Shown: in pieces, positions 17,632 to 26,207 of the stretch
How the letters are laid out: every line of letters starts with the position of its first letter
Numbering within the stretch: position 1 is the first letter of the stretch
NCBI GenBank assembly: GCA_036343175.1
Contig: JAZASR010000007.1
Coordinates: 30,572 to 94,571 of the forward strand
Direction of reading: 5' to 3'
DNA: 64,000 nt
From: JAEEJA01 sp036343175
GTDB lineage: Bacteria; Bacillota; Clostridia; Lachnospirales; Lachnospiraceae
Translations under genes and position numbers: made by a program
Notes under the pieces: model-generated
Told to the model about the DNA's origin: nothing
Databases searched by the model: none
The model's input: the letters and a program-made list of their open reading frames with translations, nothing else

Positions 17632-18309
17632 ATGAAACTTTTGCTTGCAGAGGATGAAAAAGACTTATCGAATGCTCTCACAGCAGTACTTACACACAAG
17701 GGTTATGATGTAGACCCTGTTTATGACGGAGAAGAGGCTGTGGAGAAGGCGCACAGCGGAAATTACGACGGCATGATATTTGATATCATGATGCCTAAAA
17801 AAGATGGAGTTACGGCTCTTAAGGAGATAAGAGACAGCGGAGACCTTACTCCTGTGCTGCTCCTTACCGCTAAGTCTGAGGTGGATGACCGGATAAATGG
17901 ACTTGATGCAGGGGCAGACGACTATCTGACAAAGCCTTTTGCCATGGGAGAACTATTAGCACGTATACGTTCCATGACAAGAAGGTCAGGAAATAAATAT
18001 TCGTCAAAGGAATTAGAGCTTGGAAAAGTAAGACTCAATACAGGTGAACAGGAGCTCTCCAGCGAGAACTCTATCAGACTTGCCAGAAAAGAGACCCTGC
18101 TGATGGAGTATTTCATGCTTAATCCGGGCAGAGAGATCACATCAGAGGAGATACTGGGCCATGTCTGGAAGGATGAACCTGAAGCAGATAATAAGACAGT
18201 ACTTCTTTACGTTTCATATCTCCGAAGCAAGCTCCAGGCAATAGCGGCCGACCTCACCATAGCTGGAGAAGAAGGAGGAAGCTTCTCATTGATCCAGAAT
18301 GAAAAATGA
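17632..18309 (+). CDS. OmpR-type response regulator
   Basis: The protein of 225 residues has a receiver domain with acidic pair Glu7-Asp8, phospho-acceptor Asp51 (IFDIMMP) and LTKPF near residue 100, followed by a winged-helix DNA-binding domain ending DNKTVLLYVSYLRSKL. It acts as a transcription factor controlled by the histidine kinase encoded next. ATG 17632 follows GGAGGA and gives the exact receiver N-terminus (MKLLLAEDEKD); the frame is open 14 codons further upstream without support. A terminator-like hairpin separates it from the kinase gene. Confidence 0.93.
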   Translation: MKLLLAEDEKDLSNALTAVLTHKGYDVDPVYDGEEAVEKAHSGNYDGMIFDIMMPKKDGVTALKEIRDSGDLTPVLLLTAKSEVDDRINGLDAGADDYLTKPFAMGELLARIRSMTRRSGNKYSSKELELGKVRLNTGEQELSSENSIRLARKETLLMEYFMLNPGREITSEEILGHVWKDEPEADNKTVLLYVSYLRSKLQAIAADLTIAGEEGGSFSLIQNEK

Positions 18310-18310
18310 T

Positions 18311-18362
18311 GCTGATCGATCATGATAAAAGATAATGACCGATCAGCGATATTGTTTTTTTT
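18311..18362 (+). terminator. Terminator-like hairpin between response regulator and kinase genes
   Basis: GCTGATCG (18311-18318) pairs with CGATCAGC (18340-18347) and is followed by GATATTG and eight T. The long loop makes it weaker than a standard terminator. It could make kinase expression lower than regulator expression. Confidence 0.55.
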
Positions 18363-18426
18363 AACTGCTGCGTAATTGAATAATTGATAAGTAGACAGGT
18401 TAAGGCAGCATACAAGGAGGCAGACC

Positions 18427-19758
18427 ATGGGAGACAGATCTATAGTAAGGCTTCAGCGAAGCTTTATATTTGCCGCATCTTTAGCGGTGCTCTTCATTCT
18501 CATCATAGTTATATTGCCGATCAATGCCATGAATTTTTACAGGGTCTATGATCATTTCGAAGGTGCTGCATCTATTATTGCCGGAACAAATGGTGAACTT
18601 CCCGAAAAGAAAAAGCTGAATCCTGAAAATGGCGGAAATATATATTACAGCGAAGAGTCACGCTATGAGACGAGGTATTTCTCTGTTATATTTGATGAAG
18701 ATGAGAATGAGCTTATGACCATCACTAACCATATCGCATCCGTATCCAGTGATAAGGCGGCGGATTATGGAAAACATATTATGAAAGGTATCTCCAGCCG
18801 TCATCACAGGATAGGCGAAAAGGGAATGAAAAAAATTGGTGGTAATTATTATTACTATTATGTACGGACTCTGGATAAAAAAACTGATAAGGAGGATTTA
18901 TCGGCAATAAAAGAAAATATAGATACTGTGACTCAGACAGACAGCGATCCGAAGTATATTATTGTATTTGTGGATGCTACCTCACAGATGAGGTCAGCAG
19001 GCCTTACTGCCAGAATGACCCTTGTAACCGCGGCCTGCAGTCTCCTGCTTTTTATACTCCTGCTTTCTCTCATGTCAGGGAAGGTAGTCCGGCCATTTAT
19101 TAATAATATGGAAAAACAGAGACAGTTCATCACCAATGCAAGCCACGAGCTGAAGACTCCGCTGACGGTGATCTCTGCAAATACAGAGGTCATCGAGATG
19201 ATGAATGGAAAGAATGAATGGACAGAGTCTATTATAAAGCAGGTCAAAAGGATGAATAATCTTATTTCCGATCTGATCTCCCTTGCACGGGATGAAGAGA
19301 CCGACAAGAACCTTATGGAGAACATAAACCTGTCCGACGTGGCAGAAAGGCAGGCAGCTGACTTTAAGACTGTTATTGAGAATTCCGGCAGGACATTTGA
19401 TTCAGATATTGCAGAAAATATTACTATAAAAGGTGAAGAAAAGAATATCTCCGAACTGTTTAATATTCTGCTGGACAATGCCGTTAAATATTGTGACGAG
19501 GGCGGCAATATCGCACTCTCCTTAAAAGCCCGGGGAAAAGGTGCGCTGATCACTGTATCTAATTCTTATGCTGATGGAGAAAAGCAGGACTATAACCGTT
19601 TCTTTGACCGCTTTTACCGTGCTGATATTTCACACAATAACAAAAAACAGGGCTTTGGCATCGGACTTTCTATGGCAGCTTCTATAGTAAAGAAGCATAA
19701 GGGAAAGATAACAGCTTCATGGAAGAACGGAGTCATAACATTTACAATAGTTTTCTGA
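18427..19758 (+). CDS. Membrane sensor histidine kinase
   Basis: The 443-residue kinase has a first membrane segment near residues 14-35, an extracellular sensor of about 155 residues of unrecognised type, a second membrane segment near 197-217, and a cytoplasmic HisKA domain with the phospho-accepting His240 in ASHELKTPL. The ATPase domain has the N box FNILLDNAVKYC and the late G box GFGIGLSMA; the first G box (DNGxG in most kinases) is not evident and is replaced by NSYADG. The ATG follows AAGGAGG. Its partner is the upstream OmpR-type regulator. The signal is unknown. Confidence 0.92.
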   Translation: MGDRSIVRLQRSFIFAASLAVLFILIIVILPINAMNFYRVYDHFEGAASIIAGTNGELPEKKKLNPENGGNIYYSEESRYETRYFSVIFDEDENELMTITNHIASVSSDKAADYGKHIMKGISSRHHRIGEKGMKKIGGNYYYYYVRTLDKKTDKEDLSAIKENIDTVTQTDSDPKYIIVFVDATSQMRSAGLTARMTLVTAACSLLLFILLLSLMSGKVVRPFINNMEKQRQFITNASHELKTPLTVISANTEVIEMMNGKNEWTESIIKQVKRMNNLISDLISLARDEETDKNLMENINLSDVAERQAADFKTVIENSGRTFDSDIAENITIKGEEKNISELFNILLDNAVKYCDEGGNIALSLKARGKGALITVSNSYADGEKQDYNRFFDRFYRADISHNNKKQGFGIGLSMAASIVKKHKGKITASWKNGVITFTIVF

Positions 19759-19910
19759 TTACGATCTGTATATATTATCGTATTTTGCTATAGTGTTAAC
19801 CTGTGCATCAATTTTGCAATGATAACGTTTACGCAACAGGATTTCCTGCTGCGGGTATTGATCTGATGATATCATAAGCACATATAATTTTAAAAATCTG
19901 GAGAAAAATT

Positions 19911-20579
19911 ATGAACCTTAATGACACAAAAGAAATGCTTGAATCTATGAAGGGAGCAGTATTCGACATGGACGGTACCCTTACCGATTCTATGTTTTTA
20001 TGGGATAAGGCGAGTGCAGACTACCTGCTTAATCAGGGGATAAGGCCGGAGCCGGATATTGCAAAAAAGTTCAAGACTATGAGCCTGCATGACTCTGCTC
20101 TTTATTATCAGGAAAAATATGGCATCAAAGATCCTGTTGAGAAGATCATGAAGGATGTAAATGACCTGACTGAGAAGTATTATACTACTACAGTAGAGGC
20201 CAAACCACATGTTAAAGAATTTCTTGAACTTATAAAAGCTTCCGGGATTCCGATGGCGGTTGCAACTTCAACAGATTTCTATCTTGTTAGAAAATGCCTT
20301 TCTCATGTCGGTCTTCTGGATTACTTTGAGACGATCGTTACCTGCAATATGGTAGGCATAGGAAAGACTGATCCTAAGGTATATCTTGAAGCTCTTGACA
20401 GGATCGGAGTTAATAAGACGGACGCAGTCATATTTGAAGATTCCTGCTTTGCTATAACTACACTTTTTAATAATAATTTTAATATCGTTGCTATCTATGA
20501 TAAGTCATCCGATGAAGATTCAGAAGATATAAAAAGGATGTCCGGCCGTTATATTCATGACTGGAGCGAGATGCTGTGA
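19911..20579 (+). CDS. HAD superfamily phosphatase, beta-phosphoglucomutase-like
   Basis: The 222-residue protein shows HAD motif I FDMDGTLTD (Asp19 nucleophile, Asp21 acid), motif II in VATSTD, the motif III lysine in GKTDP and motif IV IFEDS. The cap inserted after motif I is helical, as in subfamily IA, which includes beta-phosphoglucomutases and sugar-phosphate phosphatases. The ATG follows CTGGAG. No neighbour reveals the substrate. The final residues (YIHDWSEML) are typical of clostridial members. Confidence 0.87.
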   Translation: MNLNDTKEMLESMKGAVFDMDGTLTDSMFLWDKASADYLLNQGIRPEPDIAKKFKTMSLHDSALYYQEKYGIKDPVEKIMKDVNDLTEKYYTTTVEAKPHVKEFLELIKASGIPMAVATSTDFYLVRKCLSHVGLLDYFETIVTCNMVGIGKTDPKVYLEALDRIGVNKTDAVIFEDSCFAITTLFNNNFNIVAIYDKSSDEDSEDIKRMSGRYIHDWSEML

Positions 20580-20690
20580 TATAAATATCGGATTTTATTA
20601 GTTAAAAGAATACTTTACTTTTATAATTTTATATGATATCATGATAATATATTTCTGATTTAATAATTTTTTGACGGGAGTATAAACAAA

Positions 20691-20996
20691 ATGAAAAAGA
20701 TATATTGTATTATCATGATGGCTGTAGTTGTATTTTTAATATTTTCTTTTAAGAATTCTTTTGCTGAGAGTGTTACTGTAATATTGCACACAAATGAAAA
20801 AGTTGTAACGAGTGCAGCTCTTGATAATGACGGAAATGGATATAGTTATACATGTGGTGTGCTTTCGACTTCAAAATATCGTGTAAGGGCAAATTATGGG
20901 ATAGAGAGCCATGAAAGGACAAAAGGATTGGTAGATCCGGGACATACAGAAGTATGGAATATCTCTCAAACTCAGTTTAATTATGACAAATGCTAG
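20691..20996 (+). CDS. Small secreted protein, tentative lactococcin-972-like
   Basis: The product has 101 residues with a clear signal peptide: two lysines, a hydrophobic stretch and a likely cut after SFA at residue 25. The mature part of 76 residues has two cysteines (55 and the very last residue, 101) and many Tyr, Ser and His. The segment YRVRANYGIESHERTKG followed by DPGHTEVWNIS resembles the lay-out of lactococcin 972 family bacteriocins (aromatic/Ser-rich strand, a His, then a P-G-x-T turn). Those genes are often followed by ABC transporter genes, as here. The match is by eye only and weak. The gene starts an AT-rich cassette. Confidence 0.5.
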   Translation: MKKIYCIIMMAVVVFLIFSFKNSFAESVTVILHTNEKVVTSAALDNDGNGYSYTCGVLSTSKYRVRANYGIESHERTKGLVDPGHTEVWNISQTQFNYDKC

Positions 20997-21075
20997 ATCA
21001 GATTGTATGGATACTCCATGGCAGAACCGCGTAAAGGCAGCTACGCTACTGGAATATTGATTAAGGAGTGATTCT

Positions 21076-22854
21076 ATGAAGATGGCACGTCTTAATCTGT
21101 TAAGAACGATAAAAAATCCCTATAAGCTTATTGGGTGTATAGTTACATTCTTATGTGTGCTATTATACTTTATCCGAACTGACATTTACTGGAATGAAGT
21201 AAATAAGCCAATAGATCTGATGCTTACTGTGCTTCCATATGTTTTCCTGCTTTTCATGTTTCTTTCATTTATTACCTTTTTTGACAAAAAGAAGTATGGA
21301 ATTAATGAAATTATTTGTTTAGATTTTAAGGAAATTTTTAAAGACAGAGCAGCTGATTTTGCAGTGCTTGTTTTATTTGATCTTATTTTTTCCGGCTTCG
21401 TTCTTTTCTTTCAGCTTATCTGTTATGAAAAGGTTAATGTACTGGATAAGAGCCTGACATCGTACACTATCAGAGTTGTTGTTATTTATGTGTTCTTATC
21501 CAGTCTTGCAGCCATTACATTCGGATGGGCTGCATCTTTATGCAAACGGTTTATTATTGGATTTATTTGCGTATTTGGAATTTATTTTTTATTTGATACT
21601 ACTTTTTTGAGTGTTTTATTTTTTATTAATCCTAAAAGCTACAATTTGTGGAAGTTCAGCACTTTATTCAGCTTTTTTTACCAATCGAGGAGAGGGATCT
21701 GCCGTGATGCCGATTATTTGCTGAGTGCTGAGAATGTCCATATTTATCGTGCTCTTTTTTTTATTTTTCTTGCATTGACAGTTATTATTGCGGTTGAATT
21801 TAAAAAAGTTATTGCATCTGTAATAACCGGATTATTAAGTGTCCTGTTTCTTATATTGTTTTTTATGCCGACAGGGGCTGTATACTTTATGATGGATGTG
21901 TATAACACTCAGGATTCGGTGGGATACCTTGACAGTTATCATGATGATTCGAAATTCAGTACTTCAATGTGTGAAAAATCTAATGATGATTTTTATGTAA
22001 AGAAATATGATATTGATATGAAAATTACAGATGAAGTTGCTGCCAAAATTACTGTAACACCATCTGATACCGGATTGGACGAGTATCAATATACATTGCA
22101 TTATTTATTTAAAGTTAATTCTGTGACCTCCGCAGATGGCTCTGAACTTAAGTATAAACAGCAGGGGGATTATCTTACTGTTTATAGTGAAGGAAAAGAT
22201 ATGTCAAAAATGACTATTTCTTATAAAGGGGTAACGAGCTATTTTTATGCTACCAGTCAGGGACTTTTTCTTCCTGCAGATTATGAGTATTATCCATTCC
22301 CCGGATATCATAAGGTGTTTTTATGTCAGAATGATGAGGAGGAAAAGAAGCTTGGTGATACATGTTTCAGCAGAGAATTATTATCAAACTATGCATTGTT
22401 TAACGTTAAACTAAAGGTAAAAGCCAGATATCCGGTGTTTTCGAATTATAAGGGAACAAAACCAGTTAAAGCAGGAAGATATAATATCTGGGAATTTTCC
22501 GGGTCGGGCAATGGACTTACCTTGATAGGTAATCCTTATTTAAAATCTTATGATGTGAATGGAATAAGAATTATTTGTTCCAAATTGGACCTTGATAATG
22601 TCCCTGAAGGAAAAAATGCTGACACATATATTGATCATTTTAAGGATATTTATAATAAAACAGGTTTTTCATATAAAGGCAAAAGTTTTATTGTGGCGCC
22701 TGATTCCAACTATATTAATTATTGCTATGGGGATGATCATTCTGTTGATACCATCAATAATTGGAAAAGTGAGATTATATTCAGGAGCACAGGTAAGCTG
22801 TATCCTGGGCAAATATCCGATATTGATCCGGAACCGTTAAACATACAGGAATAG
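21076..22854 (+). CDS. ABC-type permease with M1-aminopeptidase-like ectodomain
   Basis: The 592-residue protein has about seven membrane segments in residues 18-270, like ABC-2 type permeases, then an extracellular region from about 273 to the end. That region (VKKYDIDMKITDEVAAKITV, later MTISYKGVTS, FLPADYEYYPFPGY, LIGNPYL) reads like the N-terminal beta-domain of M1 aminopeptidases, which occurs fused to ABC permeases in some bacteria. The zinc-binding HEXXH domain that should follow is absent: the chain stops and the ATPase gene starts 32 bases on. The region looks non-catalytic. AAGGAG precedes the ATG. The role is unknown; export or immunity is guessed from the neighbours. Confidence 0.7.
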   Translation: MKMARLNLLRTIKNPYKLIGCIVTFLCVLLYFIRTDIYWNEVNKPIDLMLTVLPYVFLLFMFLSFITFFDKKKYGINEIICLDFKEIFKDRAADFAVLVLFDLIFSGFVLFFQLICYEKVNVLDKSLTSYTIRVVVIYVFLSSLAAITFGWAASLCKRFIIGFICVFGIYFLFDTTFLSVLFFINPKSYNLWKFSTLFSFFYQSRRGICRDADYLLSAENVHIYRALFFIFLALTVIIAVEFKKVIASVITGLLSVLFLILFFMPTGAVYFMMDVYNTQDSVGYLDSYHDDSKFSTSMCEKSNDDFYVKKYDIDMKITDEVAAKITVTPSDTGLDEYQYTLHYLFKVNSVTSADGSELKYKQQGDYLTVYSEGKDMSKMTISYKGVTSYFYATSQGLFLPADYEYYPFPGYHKVFLCQNDEEEKKLGDTCFSRELLSNYALFNVKLKVKARYPVFSNYKGTKPVKAGRYNIWEFSGSGNGLTLIGNPYLKSYDVNGIRIICSKLDLDNVPEGKNADTYIDHFKDIYNKTGFSYKGKSFIVAPDSNYINYCYGDDHSVDTINNWKSEIIFRSTGKLYPGQISDIDPEPLNIQE

Positions 22855-22886
22855 CATCATTAATTTTTGGAAGGGAGTAATGAATT

Positions 22887-23798
22887 ATGAACAGACTTAA
22901 GATGGTTGATATTAATAAAAGCTTCTTAATAAAGCAAGTCCTGAAAAATATCAACTGTGAACTGACAGATGGAGTATACGGGCTGCTTGGTGAGAACGGA
23001 GCAGGAAAAACCACCCTGTTTCGCTGCATTGTAAATTATTATTCTTTTTCGGGAAAAATATTACTGAATGATAAACCATTAGATAAAAAAATGATGAAAA
23101 AAATTGGTTATCTTCCACAAAATTTTACCAGCTTTCCTGAACTGACGGTAAAAGAAACCCTGGAATATTTCTGCTGTCTGAAAGAGATTTCAAAAGCTGA
23201 GGTGAATGCCCAGATAGATGAATGCTTAAGGTATACAAATCTTGCAGATGTAAGTAAGAAAAAGATAAAAACCCTGTCAGGCGGTATGCTGCGAAGAGTG
23301 GGTATTGCCCAGGCAATTTTGGGCCATCCTGAACTGATTATTCTTGATGAACCGACATCGGGCCTGGATCCGGAAGAAAGGGTAAGGTTAAATAATGTTA
23401 TTCAGAAAATTTCTGATGGCAGGATCATTCTTTTCTCTACGCATATTGTTGAAGATGTGGAAGCATCTGCGGATAAAGTTATCATTATGAAAGACGGATC
23501 TGTTATGTATCAGGGGCCTACAAAAGATGTGAGAAATGAGGCTGAGGGTAAAATTTTAGAAGTAGATAAGGAGGAGATAGAGAAGATCCCGGATGCATAT
23601 ATATTTAAATCATATTATAGGGGCAATCAAAAAGTGTATAGAGCTTTGCTGACAAATAAGGCAAATATTGAATCAGATATGAGTATTAGTGATAACATTG
23701 ATCAAAAAGAAGATAAAAATGATATTTTTGATTCGGATAATCTTGTAAAAAATACAACTGTAGAGGATGGATATATATGTCTGTGTCACGAAAAATAA
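22887..23798 (+). CDS. ABC transporter ATP-binding protein
   Basis: The 303-residue protein drives the membrane protein(s) encoded beside it. It has Walker A GENGAGKT (35-42), the Q-loop in GYLPQNF, the signature LSGGM (130-134), Walker B IILDEP (151-156) and the H-loop FSTHIVED. It resembles the BcrA/CcmA-type ATPases of ABC-2 exporters. The region after about residue 215 is an extra acidic, Asn/Asp-rich tail of some 85 residues unlike the compact domain. The 3' end overlaps the next gene by 22 bases, which suggests coupled translation. Confidence 0.92.
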   Translation: MNRLKMVDINKSFLIKQVLKNINCELTDGVYGLLGENGAGKTTLFRCIVNYYSFSGKILLNDKPLDKKMMKKIGYLPQNFTSFPELTVKETLEYFCCLKEISKAEVNAQIDECLRYTNLADVSKKKIKTLSGGMLRRVGIAQAILGHPELIILDEPTSGLDPEERVRLNNVIQKISDGRIILFSTHIVEDVEASADKVIIMKDGSVMYQGPTKDVRNEAEGKILEVDKEEIEKIPDAYIFKSYYRGNQKVYRALLTNKANIESDMSISDNIDQKEDKNDIFDSDNLVKNTTVEDGYICLCHEK

Positions 23799-24403
23799 CT
23801 GGTCTATTTAGTAAAATAAAACTGTTGTGGAAGGGCTGCGGATTGGAAAAATATCTTCCGCTTGCAGCGACATACATTATTTTGCCGCTTATAATAATTA
23901 TTATGCAAAGAAGTAATCAGTCAGAGTGGAAATCTGATGCTGTTATTGCTGTTATTAAAATATTTCTGCCAATAATTTCAGCCTGGTGGTCTTTTTTACT
24001 GCTTTCGATGATAAAAGAGCTTAATGAGCTGTCCGGCCTTTTGGAAAGAACAATTGCAGCAGAGGTCTTGATTTGTACATTTGCGTATTTTATTGTTATG
24101 ACCCCTTTTTGTCTGGAAATACTTAATATTTATGCAGATGAGTGGGTTTCTATTTATTTTCCTGATATTTTTGCCCAATGCTTTTTATCAAATTGCATCG
24201 TGTACTGTATTGCAGAAACAATTGGTACTCCGGTTTCAGGCTATTTGGCTGCCGTGATTTTGAATCTGTTTATTGACGGTAGAATAAGCTACATTTTAAG
24301 AATGATGGGAATAGAGAATTTTTCCTTATCCGCATTAATATCTTTTGTGACCGGAATCATCCTTCTGATAATAGGCATGGCAGGAAGCCGGTTTAAAAAC
24401 TAG
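23777..24403 (+). CDS. Integral membrane protein, second permease subunit candidate
   Basis: The 208-residue protein is very hydrophobic, with about six membrane segments after a basic N-terminus of some 25 residues. It has no recognisable motif. Its start codon lies inside the end of the ATPase gene with GAGGATGG upstream, so it is likely made in step with that protein. The size fits a half permease of the ABC-2 class. It is the last gene of the AT-rich cassette; an extended -10 promoter for tgt follows. Confidence 0.7.
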   Translation: MSVSRKITGLFSKIKLLWKGCGLEKYLPLAATYIILPLIIIIMQRSNQSEWKSDAVIAVIKIFLPIISAWWSFLLLSMIKELNELSGLLERTIAAEVLICTFAYFIVMTPFCLEILNIYADEWVSIYFPDIFAQCFLSNCIVYCIAETIGTPVSGYLAAVILNLFIDGRISYILRMMGIENFSLSALISFVTGIILLIIGMAGSRFKN

Positions 24404-24418
24404 CAATGCTTAAGTATC

Positions 24419-24447
24419 TTGATTATTAAGATATCTTGTGATATAAT
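24419..24447 (+). promoter_or_regulatory. Promoter of tgt-yajC
   Basis: TTGATT (24419-24424) and TATAAT (24442-24447) have a 17-base spacer, and TGA directly before the -10 gives an extended -10. The start of transcription is about 67 bases upstream of the tgt ATG. Confidence 0.75.
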
Positions 24448-24520
24448 CACCCCGTCTTTTCATTCTTTTTCAGATCTGACATGAAAAGAATATTGATTTC
24501 GGCAGGAATTGATCCTTATT

Positions 24521-25663
24521 ATGTATAAAGTACTTTACAGGGACGGCAGCGCAAAGAGCGCCGTTATGGAAACCGTTCATGGAACGATCAAGACGCCTGT
24601 ATTCATGAACGTGGGCACTATAGGTGCTATAAAAGGCGCGGTGGCACCGACTGACCTTAAGGAGATAAAGACCCAGGTCATGCTCTGCAATACCTATCAC
24701 CTTCACTTAAGACCTGGTGATGAGATAGTTAAGAAAATGGGCGGCATAAGGAAGTTTTCTACCTGGGATGGGCCGGTACTTACTGATTCCGGCGGATTTC
24801 AGGTCTTTTCTCTTGCAAAGCTCAGGCAGATAAAAGAAGAGGGCGTTACCTTCAGGTCACACATAGATGGGCATAAGATATTTATGGGGCCGGAGGAGAG
24901 TATGCAGATCCAGTCTCATCTCGGATCGACCATAGCCATGGCCTTTGACGAATGTGTACCATACAATTCTTCCTATGAATATACTAAGAATTCTGTGGCA
25001 CGTACTACAAGGTGGCTCAGGCGCTGCAGGAAAGAGCTGGACCGGCTGAATTCTCTCGAAGATACGGTAAACCCACACCAGATGCTTTTTGGCATTAATC
25101 AGGGAACTACATATAATGATATCAGAGCAGAGCACGCAAAGGAGATCGCTGAGCTTGATCTTGACGGTTATGCCCTCGGCGGGCTTGCTGTAGGTGAGTC
25201 ACATGAGCAGATGTATGACGTGATCGAGCATACCGCCCCGTATCTTCCGGCAGATAAGCCGCTGTATCTTATGGGAGTCGGAACTCCTGAGAACATACTT
25301 GAGTCTGTTGCAAGGGGTGTCGACTTCTTTGACTGTGTTTATCCTTCCAGGAACGGCCGTCACGGACACGCATATACATCGCATGGTAAGATCAACCTGC
25401 TCAATAAGCGCTTTGAGACAGATGAGCGTCCGCTGGATGAAAATTGTAACTGTCCTGTATGCAGACGATACTCAAGAGCCTACATAAGACACCTTCTTAA
25501 GGCTAATGAAATGCTGGGGCTCCGCCTGATGGTGACCCATAATCTTGCCTTTTACAATAACTTAATGTCAGAAATTCGCAAAGCTATCAAAGAAGGACGC
25601 TTTGATGAATATAGAAAGCAAAAAGAAGAAGATTTTAAAATTGAAAGCGAGGTAAACAAATGA
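24521..25663 (+). CDS. tgt: Queuine/preQ1 tRNA-guanine transglycosylase
   Basis: Bacterial Tgt swaps guanine 34 of certain tRNAs for preQ1, a step in queuosine synthesis. The 380-residue protein has LTDSGGFQVFSL (base-binding aspartate region), the second catalytic aspartate in FFDCVYPSRNGRHG and the zinc site of CNCPVCRRY with the later His of MVTHNL. I prefer ATG 21 of the window block at 24521 (MYKVLYRDG) over the TTG at 24509; AGGAA lies 12 bases upstream. The stop overlaps the yajC start by 4 bases (ATGA), so the two are coupled. Confidence 0.95.
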   Translation: MYKVLYRDGSAKSAVMETVHGTIKTPVFMNVGTIGAIKGAVAPTDLKEIKTQVMLCNTYHLHLRPGDEIVKKMGGIRKFSTWDGPVLTDSGGFQVFSLAKLRQIKEEGVTFRSHIDGHKIFMGPEESMQIQSHLGSTIAMAFDECVPYNSSYEYTKNSVARTTRWLRRCRKELDRLNSLEDTVNPHQMLFGINQGTTYNDIRAEHAKEIAELDLDGYALGGLAVGESHEQMYDVIEHTAPYLPADKPLYLMGVGTPENILESVARGVDFFDCVYPSRNGRHGHAYTSHGKINLLNKRFETDERPLDENCNCPVCRRYSRAYIRHLLKANEMLGLRLMVTHNLAFYNNLMSEIRKAIKEGRFDEYRKQKEEDFKIESEVNK

Positions 25664-26052
25664 ATTTAATGAGTACTTTTCTTGCATCGGCTTCATCTAA
25701 CACCGGTGCAGCTACAGCAGGCGGAACGATCGGTATGATAGTAATGTGGGCAGCGATCATCGCTATCTTTTATTTTATACTTATCAGACCACAGAAGAAA
25801 CAGCAGAAGGAGCATGATACCCTTGTAGCTCAGCTCGAGGTGGGCGATTCAGTACTTACTTCATCAGGCTTCTATGGAGTCATAATAGCAATGGAGGATG
25901 ATGTATGTGTAGTGGAGTTCGGAAGCAATAAGAACTGCCGCATCCCTATGAGAAAGGAAAATGTTGTAGAGGTCCAGAAACCTGGTGAAGAGGCAAAGCA
26001 GGAGACAAAGCCTGAAAAGAAGGAAGAAAAGAAGCCTGCAATTAAAAAATGA
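25660..26052 (+). CDS. yajC: Preprotein translocase accessory subunit YajC
   Basis: YajC is a single-span membrane protein that associates with SecDF and the Sec translocon. The 130-residue product has a short periplasm-side N-terminus, one membrane segment (about 24-42), the hallmark FILIRPQKKQQKEH and a small cytoplasmic beta domain (VGDSVLTSSGFYG). The tail is rich in Lys and Glu. It overlaps tgt by 4 bases. In many bacteria secDF follows directly; here it starts 5 kb downstream. Confidence 0.94.
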   Translation: MNLMSTFLASASSNTGAATAGGTIGMIVMWAAIIAIFYFILIRPQKKQQKEHDTLVAQLEVGDSVLTSSGFYGVIIAMEDDVCVVEFGSNKNCRIPMRKENVVEVQKPGEEAKQETKPEKKEEKKPAIKK

Positions 26053-26148
26053 CAGGCGTAAGTGATTGATACATACGATAAGAACTTAAATTATAAAGAT
26101 CGGAAAAATGATTATGATAAAAAATGATCATGATCAGAAGCTCTGATA

Positions 26149-26182
26149 AAAAGCCGGAAAGAATAAAGTTCCGGCTTTTTTA
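26149..26182. terminator. Bidirectional terminator between yajC and the PHP gene
   Basis: AAAAGCCGGAA pairs with TTCCGGCTTTT around a short loop, with A run before and T run after. It can end both the plus-strand tgt-yajC unit and the convergent PHP gene. Confidence 0.88.
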
Positions 26183-26207
26183 TTGGTTTTCCCGGATCGG
26201 GCTTCTT

